DNA of 64,000 nt from JBBIND01 sp037444075 (GCA_037444075.1 JBBIND010000002.1:1-64000), one strand, 5' to 3'. Positions 53,189 through 62,517 are shown, counted from the stretch's first letter. A program made the numbers and translations. The notes: generated by a model not told the origin, from the letters alone.

Positions 53189-54613
53189 CTAAGCCCGGTC
53201 GAGCAGGCTCGCGTAGAGGGCGGAGTATTCAGCGGCGGACGTTTTCCAGGAGAAGTCCTTCGCCATGCCGCGCCGCATGAGCGCTCGCCAACGGTCCTGA
53301 TTGGCATAGACGTCCAGCGCTGCCCGCACCGCGGCCATCAGCGCGGCGCCGCTGTATTCGCTGAACTTGAAGCCGGTGCTCGTGTCAACGGTGTCGTCGA
53401 GTCCCCCGGTGGCACGGACGATGGGCACCGTGCCATACCGCAGGCTGTAAATCTGGTTCAGCCCGCAGGGTTCGTAGCGGCTGGGCATCAGGAACATATC
53501 CGCGCCCGCTTCGATGAGGTGAGCCAGGCGGTTGTCGTAAGCTATGCGGACGCCTACCGTGCCGGGGTGCCTTTCCGCCAACCCGCGGAACAGATCCTCA
53601 TACCGCGGTTCGCCCTCACCCAACGCCACCAGGCAGAGTTCCTCCCCGGCCAGTTCTTCCGAGATTTCTTCGAGCAGGTCGAAGCCCTTCTGCGCAGTAA
53701 AGCGGGAGACAATCCCCAGCAGAGGACGGCGCATGTCTTCTTGAGGCAAGCCGAACTCCTCCAGCAGAGCTTGCTTGCAGCGCAGTTTGCCCTCCAGTTT
53801 GCGGGCTGAGTAGTTGGCCGGAAGCAACCGGTCTGTTTCCGGGTCCCACTGGGAGTAGTCTGCTCCGTTCAGGATGCCGCGCAGAGCGTAGCTGCGCTCG
53901 CGGAGCAGACCGTCCAGGCCGAAGCCGAACTCCGGTGTCTGAATGTCGCGGGCGTATCCCTTGCTCACGGTCGTTATCGCGTCAGCGAAACAAATGCCTC
54001 CCTTCAGCAAGTTCATGTCGCCGTGGAACTCGAGCGCGCCGGGATGGAAGACGGACATGTCGAGACCGGCCTCCTCGAGCGCCGGGCGGGCAAAGCGTCC
54101 CTGGTAGCCGAGGTTGTGGACGGTGAAGACCGTGCGCAGACCGAGAAAGGTTGGGTCTCGGGAGAGCGTACTGTGAAGGTAGATGATGGCAAGCGCGGAT
54201 TGCCAGTCGTGGCAGTGAAGTATCTGCGGACGGAAGAGGCGGCGCGCTATTTCCAGGGTGGCGCGTGAGAGCACGGCGAAGCGGACGTGGTTGTCCGCGT
54301 AGTCGACGCCTTCGGAGAAGTAGAGCCCGTTGCGGTCATAGAGAGGCGGGCAATCCACAAGGAACACGGTGACTCCGCGTTCCTGGCGCGCAAAGATCTC
54401 CGTGCGGTGGCTCACGCCGGCCAGCCATACGGGGAGGTGATCGTAGACGCGGTCGAAGCCATCGAGGGAGATGGCACGGTAGCGCGGAATCACGATGGCC
54501 ACGTGGTGGCCGAGTTCCGCCAGCGCGGCGGGCAACGCGCCCATCACGTCCGCCAACCCGCCGGTCTTGGCGAACGGCGCAGCCTCGGAAGCTGACATCA
54601 GGATTGATGGCAC
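53189..54613 (-). CDS. glgA: Glycogen synthase (ADP-glucose starch synthase type)
   Basis: 474 residues from a GTG at 54613. A GT5 glycosyltransferase that adds glucose from ADP-glucose to alpha-1,4-glucan. The N-terminal sugar-nucleotide motif is FAKTGGLADVMGALP. HCHDWQSALAIIYL and the C-terminal LMPSRYEPCGLNQIYSLRYG carry the catalytic and phosphate-binding residues. The ribosome binding site is GAGGAA, with a TAAGAT box 18 nt before the GTG. No other glycogen genes are nearby. Confidence 0.95.
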   Translation of the reverse strand: MPSILMSASEAAPFAKTGGLADVMGALPAALAELGHHVAIVIPRYRAISLDGFDRVYDHLPVWLAGVSHRTEIFARQERGVTVFLVDCPPLYDRNGLYFSEGVDYADNHVRFAVLSRATLEIARRLFRPQILHCHDWQSALAIIYLHSTLSRDPTFLGLRTVFTVHNLGYQGRFARPALEEAGLDMSVFHPGALEFHGDMNLLKGGICFADAITTVSKGYARDIQTPEFGFGLDGLLRERSYALRGILNGADYSQWDPETDRLLPANYSARKLEGKLRCKQALLEEFGLPQEDMRRPLLGIVSRFTAQKGFDLLEEISEELAGEELCLVALGEGEPRYEDLFRGLAERHPGTVGVRIAYDNRLAHLIEAGADMFLMPSRYEPCGLNQIYSLRYGTVPIVRATGGLDDTVDTSTGFKFSEYSGAALMAAVRAALDVYANQDRWRALMRRGMAKDFSWKTSAAEYSALYASLLDRA

Positions 54614-54697
54614 CGGGTTCCTCGCTTCCCTATCTTAGCCCGGGGTTCGGGCCATGCCGCCATGATACGATGAGAGCATTCGGTCTTTTCGGTCCCT

Positions 54698-56491
54698 ATG
54701 ATCCTCCGCTTTACGCTGATATTAGGCTCCCTGTGTATACTCTGCGCCGCGCAGAACCCTCAGCGCCGCGACACGGTGGTGGTCACCGGAACTTACGAAC
54801 CCGTCCCGCTTGAAGAGGCTGACCGCCCTGTGCGCCTGCTGGAAGTGGACGAGGAAAGCAGGCTGCTTGCCAACAGCCTGGTTGATTTTCTGAAACTGGA
54901 TGCTTCGCTGGATTTGCGGCAGCGGGCGCCGAATAACATCCAGGGTGACTTGAGCATACGAGGCGGCGGCTTCGGCCAAACCCTGGTGCTGCTCAACGGC
55001 CTGCGCATGAATGACCCGCAAACGGGGCACCACAATCTGAACTTGCCGCTGCCGCCCGATTCGCTCGAAAAGATCGAAGTGTTGAAAGGGTCCGGCTCAA
55101 CGCTCTACGGGTCGGACGCCGTTGGAGGCGTGGTTAACTTCATCACGCGCGCGCCGGAGGCTGTCGAATTCCGGTTGCGCGGCGCCATGGGCAACTACGG
55201 CGTCAACCAGCAGCGGGGCACGTTCTCCGTGGCCGACCGGCGCTGGGGCCAGCAGTTGCATTTCTCGCGCGACTTCTCGAGCGGATTCCGCGAAAACCGC
55301 GACTACCGCAACCTCTCGCTGGCTACCGTATCGCGCCTGTCGAGCGCATTGGGCGAGAGCGAAGTCCTGCTGGCGCACGCGGATCGGCCGTTCGGGGCAG
55401 ACCAATTCTACGGACGCTTCAATTCCTGGGAGCGCACCAAAACCTGGTTCGCCGGTTTGCGCCAGGGGATCGGTGAACGCACGCAGGCATCGCTGGCGTT
55501 CCGGCGGCACACGGACCTGTTCGTGCTCTACCGGGACCGCCCTCAGGTCTACACGAACCGCCACGCCGTGGAGAGCTATCAGGCGGCTGTCCGGCGCTGG
55601 GAGCCGCTGAGCACGAACGCCCGGCTCCATTACGGAGTCGAGGGCTTCCGGGACTCCATCGTCAGCAACAACCTCGGCAGCCACCGCCGTTCCCGCGGGG
55701 CAGGCTTCGCCGGCGTCGATGTGCGCGCCGCGCGGCGGTTTTCCTTCTCAGCCGGAGCGCGCCAGGAGTTCTACAGCAACCTGCGCGGACAGTTCAGCCC
55801 CACGCTGGCTGCCGGGGTGTGGCTTTCCTCGCAACTGAAACTGCGCGCCAGCGCCAGCCGGGCTTTCCGCCTGCCCAGTTACACGGACCTGTACTACCAC
55901 GACCCCGCCAACCGCGGTTCCGCCGACCTCCGTCCGGAAACCGCCTGGACGTATGAAGCCGGCCTCGACTGGAACGCGGCCGGCCGCCTGCGCACCGAAG
56001 TGACCTGGTTTCAACGGCGTGAGCGTGACGGAATCGACTACGTCCGAGCGAACGCCCAGGAAATCTGGCGCGCCACCAACTTCCGCCGCCTTCGGTTCGA
56101 CGGGGTGGAAGCTTCATTGACGACCCTCGTGGCGGGCGCGCACCGTCTAGGAGCGCACTATACCGCCTTGCGTGGAGCCCAGGCGCACCTGGGCGGACTG
56201 CAGTCGAAGTACGTCTTCAATTACCCCGTTCACAGCGCCACCGCCACCTGGCAGGCAGCCTTGCCCGGGGGGGTGGTGGGGCGTTCCCGTTTCGGCGCGC
56301 TGCAACGCCGCGGGCGGAGCGCTTACGCGGTGTGGGACGTATACCTGGCTGCGCGTCACCATCGCTTGCGTCCCTTTGCCCAATTCACCAACCTGACCAA
56401 CACGGCTTACCAGGAGATTCTCGGCGTCGACATGCCAGGACGGGCTGCCGTGGCGGGCATAGAACTCGTGGTCTTTGGCCGAGGCAACTAA
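54698..56491 (+). CDS. TonB-dependent receptor, BtuB/siderophore-like
   Basis: 597 residues with a signal peptide (MILRFTLILGSLCILCAAQN). The plug domain contains DTVVVTGTYEPVPL, NNIQGDLSIRGGGFGQTLVL, NGLRMNDPQTGHHN and LKGSGSTLYGSDAVGGVVNF. It ends in a 22-strand-type barrel (AQFTNLTNTAYQEILGVDMP, then GRAAVAGIELVVFG). Unlike the three Oar-type receptors it has no carboxypeptidase-like domain and is half their size, so it belongs to the classical cobalamin/siderophore/metal group. The ligand cannot be called. It diverges from glgA. Confidence 0.93.
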   Translation: MILRFTLILGSLCILCAAQNPQRRDTVVVTGTYEPVPLEEADRPVRLLEVDEESRLLANSLVDFLKLDASLDLRQRAPNNIQGDLSIRGGGFGQTLVLLNGLRMNDPQTGHHNLNLPLPPDSLEKIEVLKGSGSTLYGSDAVGGVVNFITRAPEAVEFRLRGAMGNYGVNQQRGTFSVADRRWGQQLHFSRDFSSGFRENRDYRNLSLATVSRLSSALGESEVLLAHADRPFGADQFYGRFNSWERTKTWFAGLRQGIGERTQASLAFRRHTDLFVLYRDRPQVYTNRHAVESYQAAVRRWEPLSTNARLHYGVEGFRDSIVSNNLGSHRRSRGAGFAGVDVRAARRFSFSAGARQEFYSNLRGQFSPTLAAGVWLSSQLKLRASASRAFRLPSYTDLYYHDPANRGSADLRPETAWTYEAGLDWNAAGRLRTEVTWFQRRERDGIDYVRANAQEIWRATNFRRLRFDGVEASLTTLVAGAHRLGAHYTALRGAQAHLGGLQSKYVFNYPVHSATATWQAALPGGVVGRSRFGALQRRGRSAYAVWDVYLAARHHRLRPFAQFTNLTNTAYQEILGVDMPGRAAVAGIELVVFGRGN

Positions 56492-56528
56492 GCTACACTG
56501 AAGCAAGAAAGACTGAAGGCAGGTCCGG

Positions 56529-58019
56529 TTGAAACGACATTCCCTCTGCGCCGTGGTCGTGGCGCTACTTGCATGCCAGGCGGCATCCGCGTCACAGGGC
56601 AACCCTGGGGAAGGTCAACTGGATTCGAGCCGCGCGCTATTCTCCGTGATGGCGGCCATCAACGCGGCCGGCTATGATGCTGACCTGGACTCACCCTCCG
56701 CGCACCCGTTGCGCCGTCACGTGCGCGAGCGGATAGCCGCCGCCCAGCCCGCTTCGTTGCCGGCCCTTAAGGAGTTCTTTCAGGCCCACCGCCAGAAGGA
56801 CTGGACCGCCGAACTCAGTCAGTATGTTTCCTTCGCGCTGCTCGTTGAGGGGCCGCCGGATTTCAAGTTCAAGCACCTGACTTATCAACTGCCCCCCGAT
56901 GTGATTGCGCTCCGTGAGTTCGGCAAGTTGCTGGCGCGCTTTGACCGCGAAGCAGGCATTGAAGAACTGTGGCAATCCGCGCAGCCGGCCATCGACCAGG
57001 CCGCGGCCAGGTATCAGGAGCCTGTCACCAGGGCATTGCTCGAGATCAACGGTTATCTGCGCAATCCGACCAGCGGATACATGGGCCGGCGCTTCCAGAT
57101 TTACCTGGACCTGCTCGCGGCGCCACACCAGATTCAGACGCGCAGTTACGCCGATGACTATTACATTGTCCTGACGCCGTCGGCGGAGCCGCAGATCGAC
57201 TACGTACGCCAAGCCTACCTGAACTATCTGCTGGACCCTTTGGTCGCCAGGCACGCCGAAGAGGTCAACAGGAAGAAAGCCCTGGGAGATTTCGCCATTC
57301 CCGCTCCGCTGCTCAGCGAACACTACAAGCGGGATTTCCTGCTGCTGACCACGGCTTCTTTGGCCAGGGCGGTGGAGAGCCGGCTGGCCCGGCCTTCGGC
57401 AAGACAGGCGATGGTGGACCGCGCGCTGCGCGAGGGCTACATCCTGACGCCTCACTTCGCCGAGCAGTTGCCGCTTTACGAGAATCAGGAACTGGCGATG
57501 CGCTTCTATTTCCCCGAGATGATCGCCAGCCTCGACCTGCGGAAGGAGGACAGGCGCCTGGCGAACGTTGAATTCGCGACCGCGCCCTTGGAGCGCAAGG
57601 TGCGCGTGGCCGCTCCGCCGCCGGCCGTTGTTGCCGGGCCCGAGAAGATACTGGCCGAAGCGGACGAACTTTACGCTGCCCGCACGCTGGGGGAGGCCCG
57701 CGAACGCTACCTCCGGGTATTGCGGGAAACCAGCGAGAAACTTTTGCAGTCTAAATCGTATTATGGTTTGGCCCGGATCGCCGCGCTGGAGAATGACCCT
57801 GAGCTGGCCATGAAACTGTTTCAGCGCGTGCTGGAATTGGGTCCCGACGCGCAGGTAAAGGCTTGGACGCTGGTTTATCTGGGGCGTCTGGCGGACTTGG
57901 CCGGACAGAGGGATGACGCTTCCGGATATTACCGCGCCGCCCTCGCGGTGGAAGGCGCTACGCAGGCCTCCCGGGAGGCTGCGGCCAGAGGCATGGAAGG
58001 TAGCTTTCAAAGGAAATAG
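56529..58019 (+). CDS. Secreted helical protein with C-terminal TPR-like repeats
   Basis: 496 residues from a TTG at 56529, preceded by AGGTCCGG. A signal peptide (MKRHSLCAVVVALLACQAAS) is followed by a helical domain of about 330 residues without recognised motifs (for example FQIYLDLLAAPHQIQTRSYA). A basic/Pro linker comes next, and then two to three TPR-like repeats at about 375-485 (EKILAEADELYAARTLGEAR, ELAMKLFQRVLELGPDAQVK). I do not recognise the N-terminal family. It follows the BtuB-like receptor by 37 bases and precedes another TPR-type gene by 47, so the three may be one unit. Confidence 0.8.
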   Translation: MKRHSLCAVVVALLACQAASASQGNPGEGQLDSSRALFSVMAAINAAGYDADLDSPSAHPLRRHVRERIAAAQPASLPALKEFFQAHRQKDWTAELSQYVSFALLVEGPPDFKFKHLTYQLPPDVIALREFGKLLARFDREAGIEELWQSAQPAIDQAAARYQEPVTRALLEINGYLRNPTSGYMGRRFQIYLDLLAAPHQIQTRSYADDYYIVLTPSAEPQIDYVRQAYLNYLLDPLVARHAEEVNRKKALGDFAIPAPLLSEHYKRDFLLLTTASLARAVESRLARPSARQAMVDRALREGYILTPHFAEQLPLYENQELAMRFYFPEMIASLDLRKEDRRLANVEFATAPLERKVRVAAPPPAVVAGPEKILAEADELYAARTLGEARERYLRVLRETSEKLLQSKSYYGLARIAALENDPELAMKLFQRVLELGPDAQVKAWTLVYLGRLADLAGQRDDASGYYRAALAVEGATQASREAAARGMEGSFQRK

Positions 58020-58066
58020 TCAAGCCTGAACGGACATCAAGTTTTTTTGACGTAAGGAGTATTTGG

Positions 58067-58864
58067 ATGATCAATCGAACACTGTTAAAGACCATGCTGG
58101 CGCTGGCGGCTTTTGGCCTGCTCTCGCTGGCGCAGGAAACCGCTGTGCAGCCGCAACCTAAGCCGAAGTCGCAGAAAGAGGCGGAAGCGGTTGTGGCTAT
58201 CTTCAACGCGATGGATCCGGTTTCCCGGATCAAGGCCGTGGATGACCTGCTGGTGAATTACGCCGACACTGAGTTCAAAGCCGTTGCCCTCCAGGTGGCC
58301 ACCGCGAGCGCCCAGGAGATGAACGACTTTGAAAAGATGACGATTTACGGCGAGCGCACGCTGGAGGCCGATCCGGGCAACTTCGCTGCCATGTTGATGC
58401 TGGCTACAGGCCTCGCGCAGCGTACCCGCGAGTTTGATCTTGACCGCGAGGAGAAGCTGGGCAAAGCCGAGAAGTTCGCCAACGATGCCCAGGCGCTGGT
58501 TGCCAAAGCCCCCAAGCCCCGGCCTGACATCCTTGACGAGCAATGGGAAGGCGCCCGCAAGGATTTCTATGCGCAGGCGCACGAAGCGCGGGCACTGGTG
58601 GCCATGGTCCGCAAGAAGTACGATGTCGCCATCGCCGAGTTCAAGACGGCCATCGATGTCGCCACGACGCCTGATCCCGCCACGCAGGTCCGCCTGGCTG
58701 CTGTTTACAACATGGCCGGCAAGCACGACGAAGCCATTGCCGTCATCGACAAACTGACCCAGGATCCGCAATTGAACCCGGTCATCCGCGAGTTCGCCCA
58801 ATCCGAGAAGTTGCGGGCCATGCAGGGCAAAGGCCAAACGGCTCCGGCCAAGCCTCAGCCCTGA
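58067..58864 (+). CDS. Secreted TPR-like protein
   Basis: 265 residues with a strong ribosome binding site (TAAGGAGT) and a signal peptide (MINRTLLKTMLALAAFGLLS). The body is helical with TPR-like repeats: KMTIYGERTLEADPGNFAAM, ARALVAMVRKKYDVAIAEFK and VRLAAVYNMAGKHDEAIAVI. Such proteins scaffold periplasmic complexes. The tail is Lys/Pro-rich. It sits between another TPR-type gene and rnc on the same strand. The function is unknown. Confidence 0.85.
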   Translation: MINRTLLKTMLALAAFGLLSLAQETAVQPQPKPKSQKEAEAVVAIFNAMDPVSRIKAVDDLLVNYADTEFKAVALQVATASAQEMNDFEKMTIYGERTLEADPGNFAAMLMLATGLAQRTREFDLDREEKLGKAEKFANDAQALVAKAPKPRPDILDEQWEGARKDFYAQAHEARALVAMVRKKYDVAIAEFKTAIDVATTPDPATQVRLAAVYNMAGKHDEAIAVIDKLTQDPQLNPVIREFAQSEKLRAMQGKGQTAPAKPQP

Positions 58865-58887
58865 TTGGATCCCCGCGGGCGTTCGTC

Positions 58888-59604
58888 ATGAGCGCGGACA
58901 TGGAGAATCTGGAAGCTCTCCTGGGCCACACGTTCCAGAACCAGGATCTCTTGCGCCGCGCCTTGACCCATCGCTCGCGGGCTTTTGAGGACGCCAGCCA
59001 TCTGGCCGACGGGGCCGACAACGAGCAACTCGAGTTTCTGGGGGACGCCATCCTCGGCTTTCTCGTTAGCGAGGAACTCCTCAAGCGGTTTCCCCATCTC
59101 CCTGAGGGGCGTCTGTCGAAAGCCAAAGCCCGCGTGGTGAGCGCCGCGCACCTGCACCGGGCCGCACAACGCCTGGACCTGGGCCGGTTTCTCCGCCTCG
59201 GACGGGGCGAAGAAATGAGCGGAGGCCGGGCGAAGAAAGCTCTTCTGGCCGACGCCCTCGAAGCCCTCCTGGCGGCACTCTATCTTGACGCGGGGATCGA
59301 GGAAGCCCGCCGGTTCGTCGTCGAGACCATCATGGATGATTTGTCGGGCGAGGAAGAGGAGGGAAATGCCGAAGTGAATTACAAAGGCGCCCTCCAGGAA
59401 CTCGCCCAAAGCCTGAACCTGCCCGTGCCGCGCTATCGCATCGTTTCCGAGGAAGGTCCGGAGCACACCAAGACGTTCACTCTGGAAGTCAGCGTGGGTC
59501 CACGCTGGTCGGCTCAAGCGGAAGGGTCGTCGAAGAAAACAGCCGGGCAAGCGGCGGCGAGAATCCTGCTTGATAGACTGGCAGAACTGAAGTCGTCCGG
59601 CTAG
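58888..59604 (+). CDS. rnc: Ribonuclease III
   Basis: 238 residues. The RNase III signature NEQLEFLGDAIL is at residues 45-56, and a second acidic cluster lies in KALLADALEALLAALYLDAG. A double-stranded-RNA-binding domain fills the C-terminal 70 residues (NYKGALQELAQSLNLPVPRY; GSSKKTAGQAAARILLDRL). The enzyme processes rRNA precursors and structured mRNA. The gene is 23 bases after the TPR-type gene and converges with motB. Neither acpP nor era, common neighbours elsewhere, is here. Confidence 0.95.
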   Translation: MSADMENLEALLGHTFQNQDLLRRALTHRSRAFEDASHLADGADNEQLEFLGDAILGFLVSEELLKRFPHLPEGRLSKAKARVVSAAHLHRAAQRLDLGRFLRLGRGEEMSGGRAKKALLADALEALLAALYLDAGIEEARRFVVETIMDDLSGEEEEGNAEVNYKGALQELAQSLNLPVPRYRIVSEEGPEHTKTFTLEVSVGPRWSAQAEGSSKKTAGQAAARILLDRLAELKSSG

Positions 59605-59677
59605 CGCCTCTTCGCGTCGCGACGTAATTCTTCTTCATCCGATGCGGCCAGCCCGGAATCCCCTGCCCGGAGAGGCT

Positions 59678-60526
59678 TCAGTGGGTCTTGCCTGCTTTGG
59701 CGTTGGCTGCCGGGGGTGGCTCCGCCGGTTCTATGGGAGCATTCGGCTCCGCGCTCATTCCCAATTCGTTGAGCACGACAATGTCCACGCGCCGGTTGCG
59801 CGTCCGCCCCGCATCGGTTTCGTTGGGGGCAACCGGGGCTTTGTCGGCGTAGCCCGCCACGGAGAGCCTATCGGGAGGGACCGCGAACTTACTGTTTAGC
59901 AGGTGAAGCAGGGCTATGCTGCGCGCAGCGGACAACTCCCAATTGCTGCGGAAGCGCTGGTTACGGATGGGCACCGAATCGGTGTGCCCCTCCAGGCGCA
60001 CATGGTTGTTCAACTTGCTGAGCACCAACGCTACTTTTTCAATGCTTGCATGGCTGCCCGGCACGAAAGTGTCTTCACCGGAGGGAAACAGCGCTGCCTC
60101 ACGGAAACTCACCACTAAACCGCGAGGCTGCATGCTGACATCCAATTTGCCCTGCTGGATGTCCGCTTGCAGTTCCCGTACCAGGAACACCATCACTTGC
60201 GGCAGTTCCACGGGGATTTCCGGCTCCCCCGTGTGTTCCCGCGGCTTCTTGGACTTGTCCACGCCGCCCGGTCCCCGCATCTGCGAGTTCCCTTGCCCGA
60301 CATCCCCCACCGTGCCTCCCAGCACACTTTGGACCATTGCCGTCACGCCGCCTTTGGACAGCGCTTCCCGGACCGAATCTGAGATTTGCTGAGCTTTGCC
60401 CTTGTCCGTCTGCGAACTGGCGAACATCACCACAAAGAACGCAAACAGCAGCGTGATGAAATCCGCGTAGCTGACCAGCCAGCGCTCATGGTTCTCATGG
60501 GCGGCGTGCTTCTTTTTCCGGCCCAT
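59678..60526 (-). CDS. motB: Flagellar motor stator protein MotB
   Basis: 282 residues. The N-terminus HERWLVSYADFITLLFAFFV is the MotB membrane helix with the proton-binding Asp22. A linker is followed by an OmpA-like peptidoglycan-binding domain of about 120 residues (VRLEGHTDSVPIRNQRFRSN; LSVAGYADKAPVAPNETDAG; RTRNRRVDIVVL). With MotA it forms the ion-driven stator of the flagellum. Its start is 6 bases after the motA stop, so the two are coupled. The order flbD-motA-motB is common in flagellar operons. Confidence 0.93.
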   Translation of the reverse strand: MGRKKKHAAHENHERWLVSYADFITLLFAFFVVMFASSQTDKGKAQQISDSVREALSKGGVTAMVQSVLGGTVGDVGQGNSQMRGPGGVDKSKKPREHTGEPEIPVELPQVMVFLVRELQADIQQGKLDVSMQPRGLVVSFREAALFPSGEDTFVPGSHASIEKVALVLSKLNNHVRLEGHTDSVPIRNQRFRSNWELSAARSIALLHLLNSKFAVPPDRLSVAGYADKAPVAPNETDAGRTRNRRVDIVVLNELGMSAEPNAPIEPAEPPPAANAKAGKTH

Positions 60527-60532
60527 ACCGTC

Positions 60533-61405
60533 CTAGCCTTCCGCTGGGACGGCTTCGTGAGGCGCCGCCACTTCTGATGCCTTCTTCCCGGACTTGGCCT
60601 TCTTTTGCTTCGTCGGAGTCGCGTGCAGGTACGCCTCCAGTTTGCACCGGATCAGTTTCGGGTTGAGTCCTTCCACGATGCCGATGACACCTTCCAGCAT
60701 CAGTTCCAGCAGGAGCACCTGGTTGTGAATCCGGGCCTTGATCTTGGTGGCTGCCGGCAGGAACAGGACGTTGGCAAAGCCCACGCCGTAGACGGTGGCG
60801 ACGAACGCCACGGCGATCCCGTGGCCTACTTTGTCGATATCGGCCAAGTTTTTCATAACCTGGATCAAGCCCAAGACGGCGCCGATGATGCCGATGGTGG
60901 GCGCGTAGCCTCCCGCTGCTTCGAAGACCTTGGCCTCGGCCTCCGCGTGTTGCTCGTACAGGCCGATTTCCAACTCCATCATCTTCCTCAGTTCCTGAAG
61001 GTCCGTGCCATCCACGGCCAGATTCAGAGCCTTCTTCAGGAAGGGATCGGCCACTTTGTCGGCCTCCTGCTCCAGCGACACAATGCCGTTCTTGCGCGCC
61101 TTGGTGGCGTAGTCGATGATTTCTTCAACGATCGCCTGCGGCGGGCGCGTCTTCTCCTGGAACACCGCCATGAAGCTCCTCATGGCTCCTTTGAGCACGT
61201 GCATCGGCGTGCCGATCATCACTGCTCCGAGGGTGCCGCCGAGAACGATCACCGCCGCCGTGTATTGAACGATGTCCTTGATTTCGCCGCCCTCGAGGAT
61301 CAGTCCGCCGACGATGCCGACGCCGGCCAGCGCCAATCCACTCAGCGAGGCAACGTCCGGCCGGCCGCCGCCTTCCTTCTTTTTCTTCTTTTTCGCCTCG
61401 GCCAT
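60533..61405 (-). CDS. motA: Flagellar motor stator protein MotA
   Basis: 290 residues with four membrane segments: LSGLALAGVGIVGGLILEGG, YTAAVIVLGGTLGAVMIGTP, GYAPTIGIIGAVLGLIQVM and GIAVAFVATVYGVGFANVLF. The cytoplasmic loop carries the charged residues that contact FliG. Both termini are Lys-rich (AKKKKKKEGGG at the N-terminus), somewhat longer than typical MotA. It sits between flbD and motB. With MotB it supplies torque. The rest of the flagellar genes are outside the window. Confidence 0.93.
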   Translation of the reverse strand: MAEAKKKKKKEGGGRPDVASLSGLALAGVGIVGGLILEGGEIKDIVQYTAAVIVLGGTLGAVMIGTPMHVLKGAMRSFMAVFQEKTRPPQAIVEEIIDYATKARKNGIVSLEQEADKVADPFLKKALNLAVDGTDLQELRKMMELEIGLYEQHAEAEAKVFEAAGGYAPTIGIIGAVLGLIQVMKNLADIDKVGHGIAVAFVATVYGVGFANVLFLPAATKIKARIHNQVLLLELMLEGVIGIVEGLNPKLIRCKLEAYLHATPTKQKKAKSGKKASEVAAPHEAVPAEG

Positions 61406-61412
61406 ATTCCGC

Positions 61413-61664
61413 TCAGTCCGCTTCCCAGGATTCCGTTACGAGCCTTTCGTCGGTACCCTGGCAGGCGCCCGGAGGCAGCCAGGACGGGCCAATTGCGCGC
61501 CTGAAACGGATCACCCGCTGCACGACCTCTTCAGGCGACTCAAGCACAACAAACTTCTGCCCGTTGGTCAGGCTGACCACCGTGTCCGCTGTGAACTCGA
61601 TGTGTTCGATCAGGTCGGAATTTACGACCATCGGGACATGATTGATGCGTGTCAACCGGATCAT
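61413..61664 (-). CDS. flbD: Flagellar FlbD-family protein
   Basis: 83 residues. The conserved family start MIRLTRINHVPMVVNSDLIE is followed by TVVSLTNGQKFVVLESPEEV, a near-complete match to the short FlbD family found upstream of motA in many flagellar operons. Its function is unproven. GAGGTG precedes the ATG. The end is 7 bases before motA, so it is the first gene of the flbD-motA-motB unit. The C-terminal 20 residues are not conserved. Confidence 0.9.
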   Translation of the reverse strand: MIRLTRINHVPMVVNSDLIEHIEFTADTVVSLTNGQKFVVLESPEEVVQRVIRFRRAIGPSWLPPGACQGTDERLVTESWEAD

Positions 61665-61732
61665 GGCTTCACCTCACGTTTCCCTTATCGGATCAGGGGC
61701 TGGTTCCTTAACGGCAACCTCAAGGCCAGTTC

Positions 61733-61766
61733 CGGCCGTTCTCCTGCAACCGCGGCCGTTTTTTTT
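61733..61766 (+). terminator. Hairpin with T8 tail between flbD and the next gene
   Basis: CGGCCG (61733-61738) pairs with CGGCCG (61753-61758) around a 14-nt loop and is followed by eight T. In this orientation no + strand gene lies upstream, since flbD is on the minus strand. It may stop antisense transcripts or act in the leader of the following gene. Confidence 0.35.
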
Positions 61767-61803
61767 CAGAAAAAGGCATGTCTGTTTCCGATAAGCCTGA
61801 CGT

Positions 61804-62166
61804 ATGAACCACCCAGCCTTCGCCTGTCCGCCCGACGCGGCGGTGGTGGCCCGGCATCTGCTGGCGGCCTTCCGCAATACAGACCTGGAGGCGCTGGAAG
61901 TCTGGCTGGATCAGGCTGATACGGCTCCGGCGAACACACCTAAGATGGATACCGGCGCGGAGGAGAGATGGGAGTTGCTGCGCTCGGTGGCCAGGCGGAT
62001 GCGGTGTGGAATGAATCAGTTCAGCTTGCGGTTGACGGACCGTCTGGAAGGTGGAGAGCTATGCCTGACACTGTTAGCCCACCTGGCGGCCAGCCGCGCA
62101 AGCTCACTTCGGCTCACTGAGGATATTGAGAATGTCCTCGAGTTCTCGCCGAATCTCGCCCACTAA
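61804..62166 (+). CDS. Small protein of unknown function
   Basis: 120 residues, with strong G/C bias at third codon positions, as in neighbouring genes. This argues for real coding. No known motif is recognised. The sequence is mostly helical, with FACPPDAAVVARHLLAAFRN at the start and ERWELLRSVARRMRCGMNQF in the middle. It lies alone on the plus strand between flbD and the merR-family gene. Its last 63 bases overlap the 3' end of that convergent gene. No clear ribosome binding site precedes the ATG. Confidence 0.5.
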   Translation: MNHPAFACPPDAAVVARHLLAAFRNTDLEALEVWLDQADTAPANTPKMDTGAEERWELLRSVARRMRCGMNQFSLRLTDRLEGGELCLTLLAHLAASRASSLRLTEDIENVLEFSPNLAH

Positions 62167-62517
62167 CTGCTCGCTGCCGCCGAACAAATCGGCCTGACCG
62201 GCGGCGGCCGGCGGTTTGCTCGAAAGCCTTCGGCCACGGCCTTCCAGGTGCTTGCGGGCGCCTTCGATGGTGTAGCGCTGATCGTAAAGCAACCGCTTGA
62301 TTTCCAGAATCAGTTCGACGTCTTTGCGCCGGTAGAGGCGGTGCCCTCTGCCGGACTTCCGGGGTGAGATGGACGGAAACTCCGACTCCCAATAGCGGAG
62401 CACATGTGGCTTTACGCCAGCCAACCGGCTGACCTCGCCGATGCGGAAATACAGTTTGTCGGGAATGTCCGCTTCCCGTTGAGCTTGCGGCGCCCGCATC
62501 CTATTGACCAACTTCAT
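62104..62517 (-). CDS. MerR-family transcriptional regulator
   Basis: 137 residues from the ATG at 62517. A GTG-type start at 62544 is possible. The winged helix-turn-helix reads YFRIGEVSRLAGVKPHVLRY, then WESEFPSISPRKSGRGHRLY and RKDVELILEIKRLLYDQRYT, as in the short MerR/HonD-like regulators. The C-terminal part is a short coiled segment (GEIRRELEDILNILSEP) with no metal-binding cysteines, so it is unlikely to be a metal sensor. The target is unknown. It lies next to rlmB, transcribed in the opposite direction. Confidence 0.88.
   Translation of the reverse strand: MKLVNRMRAPQAQREADIPDKLYFRIGEVSRLAGVKPHVLRYWESEFPSISPRKSGRGHRLYRRKDVELILEIKRLLYDQRYTIEGARKHLEGRGRRLSSKPPAAAGQADLFGGSEQLVGEIRRELEDILNILSEPK

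Noticed and set aside
56691..58010. 439-codon open frame on the - strand
   Set aside because: It is antisense to the secreted TPR-type gene, which has a signal peptide and repeats. No motif is seen in the antisense product.
61674..61877. 67-codon open frame on the - strand upstream of flbD
   Set aside because: It has no motif or ribosome binding site and overlaps the better-supported 120-residue plus-strand gene.
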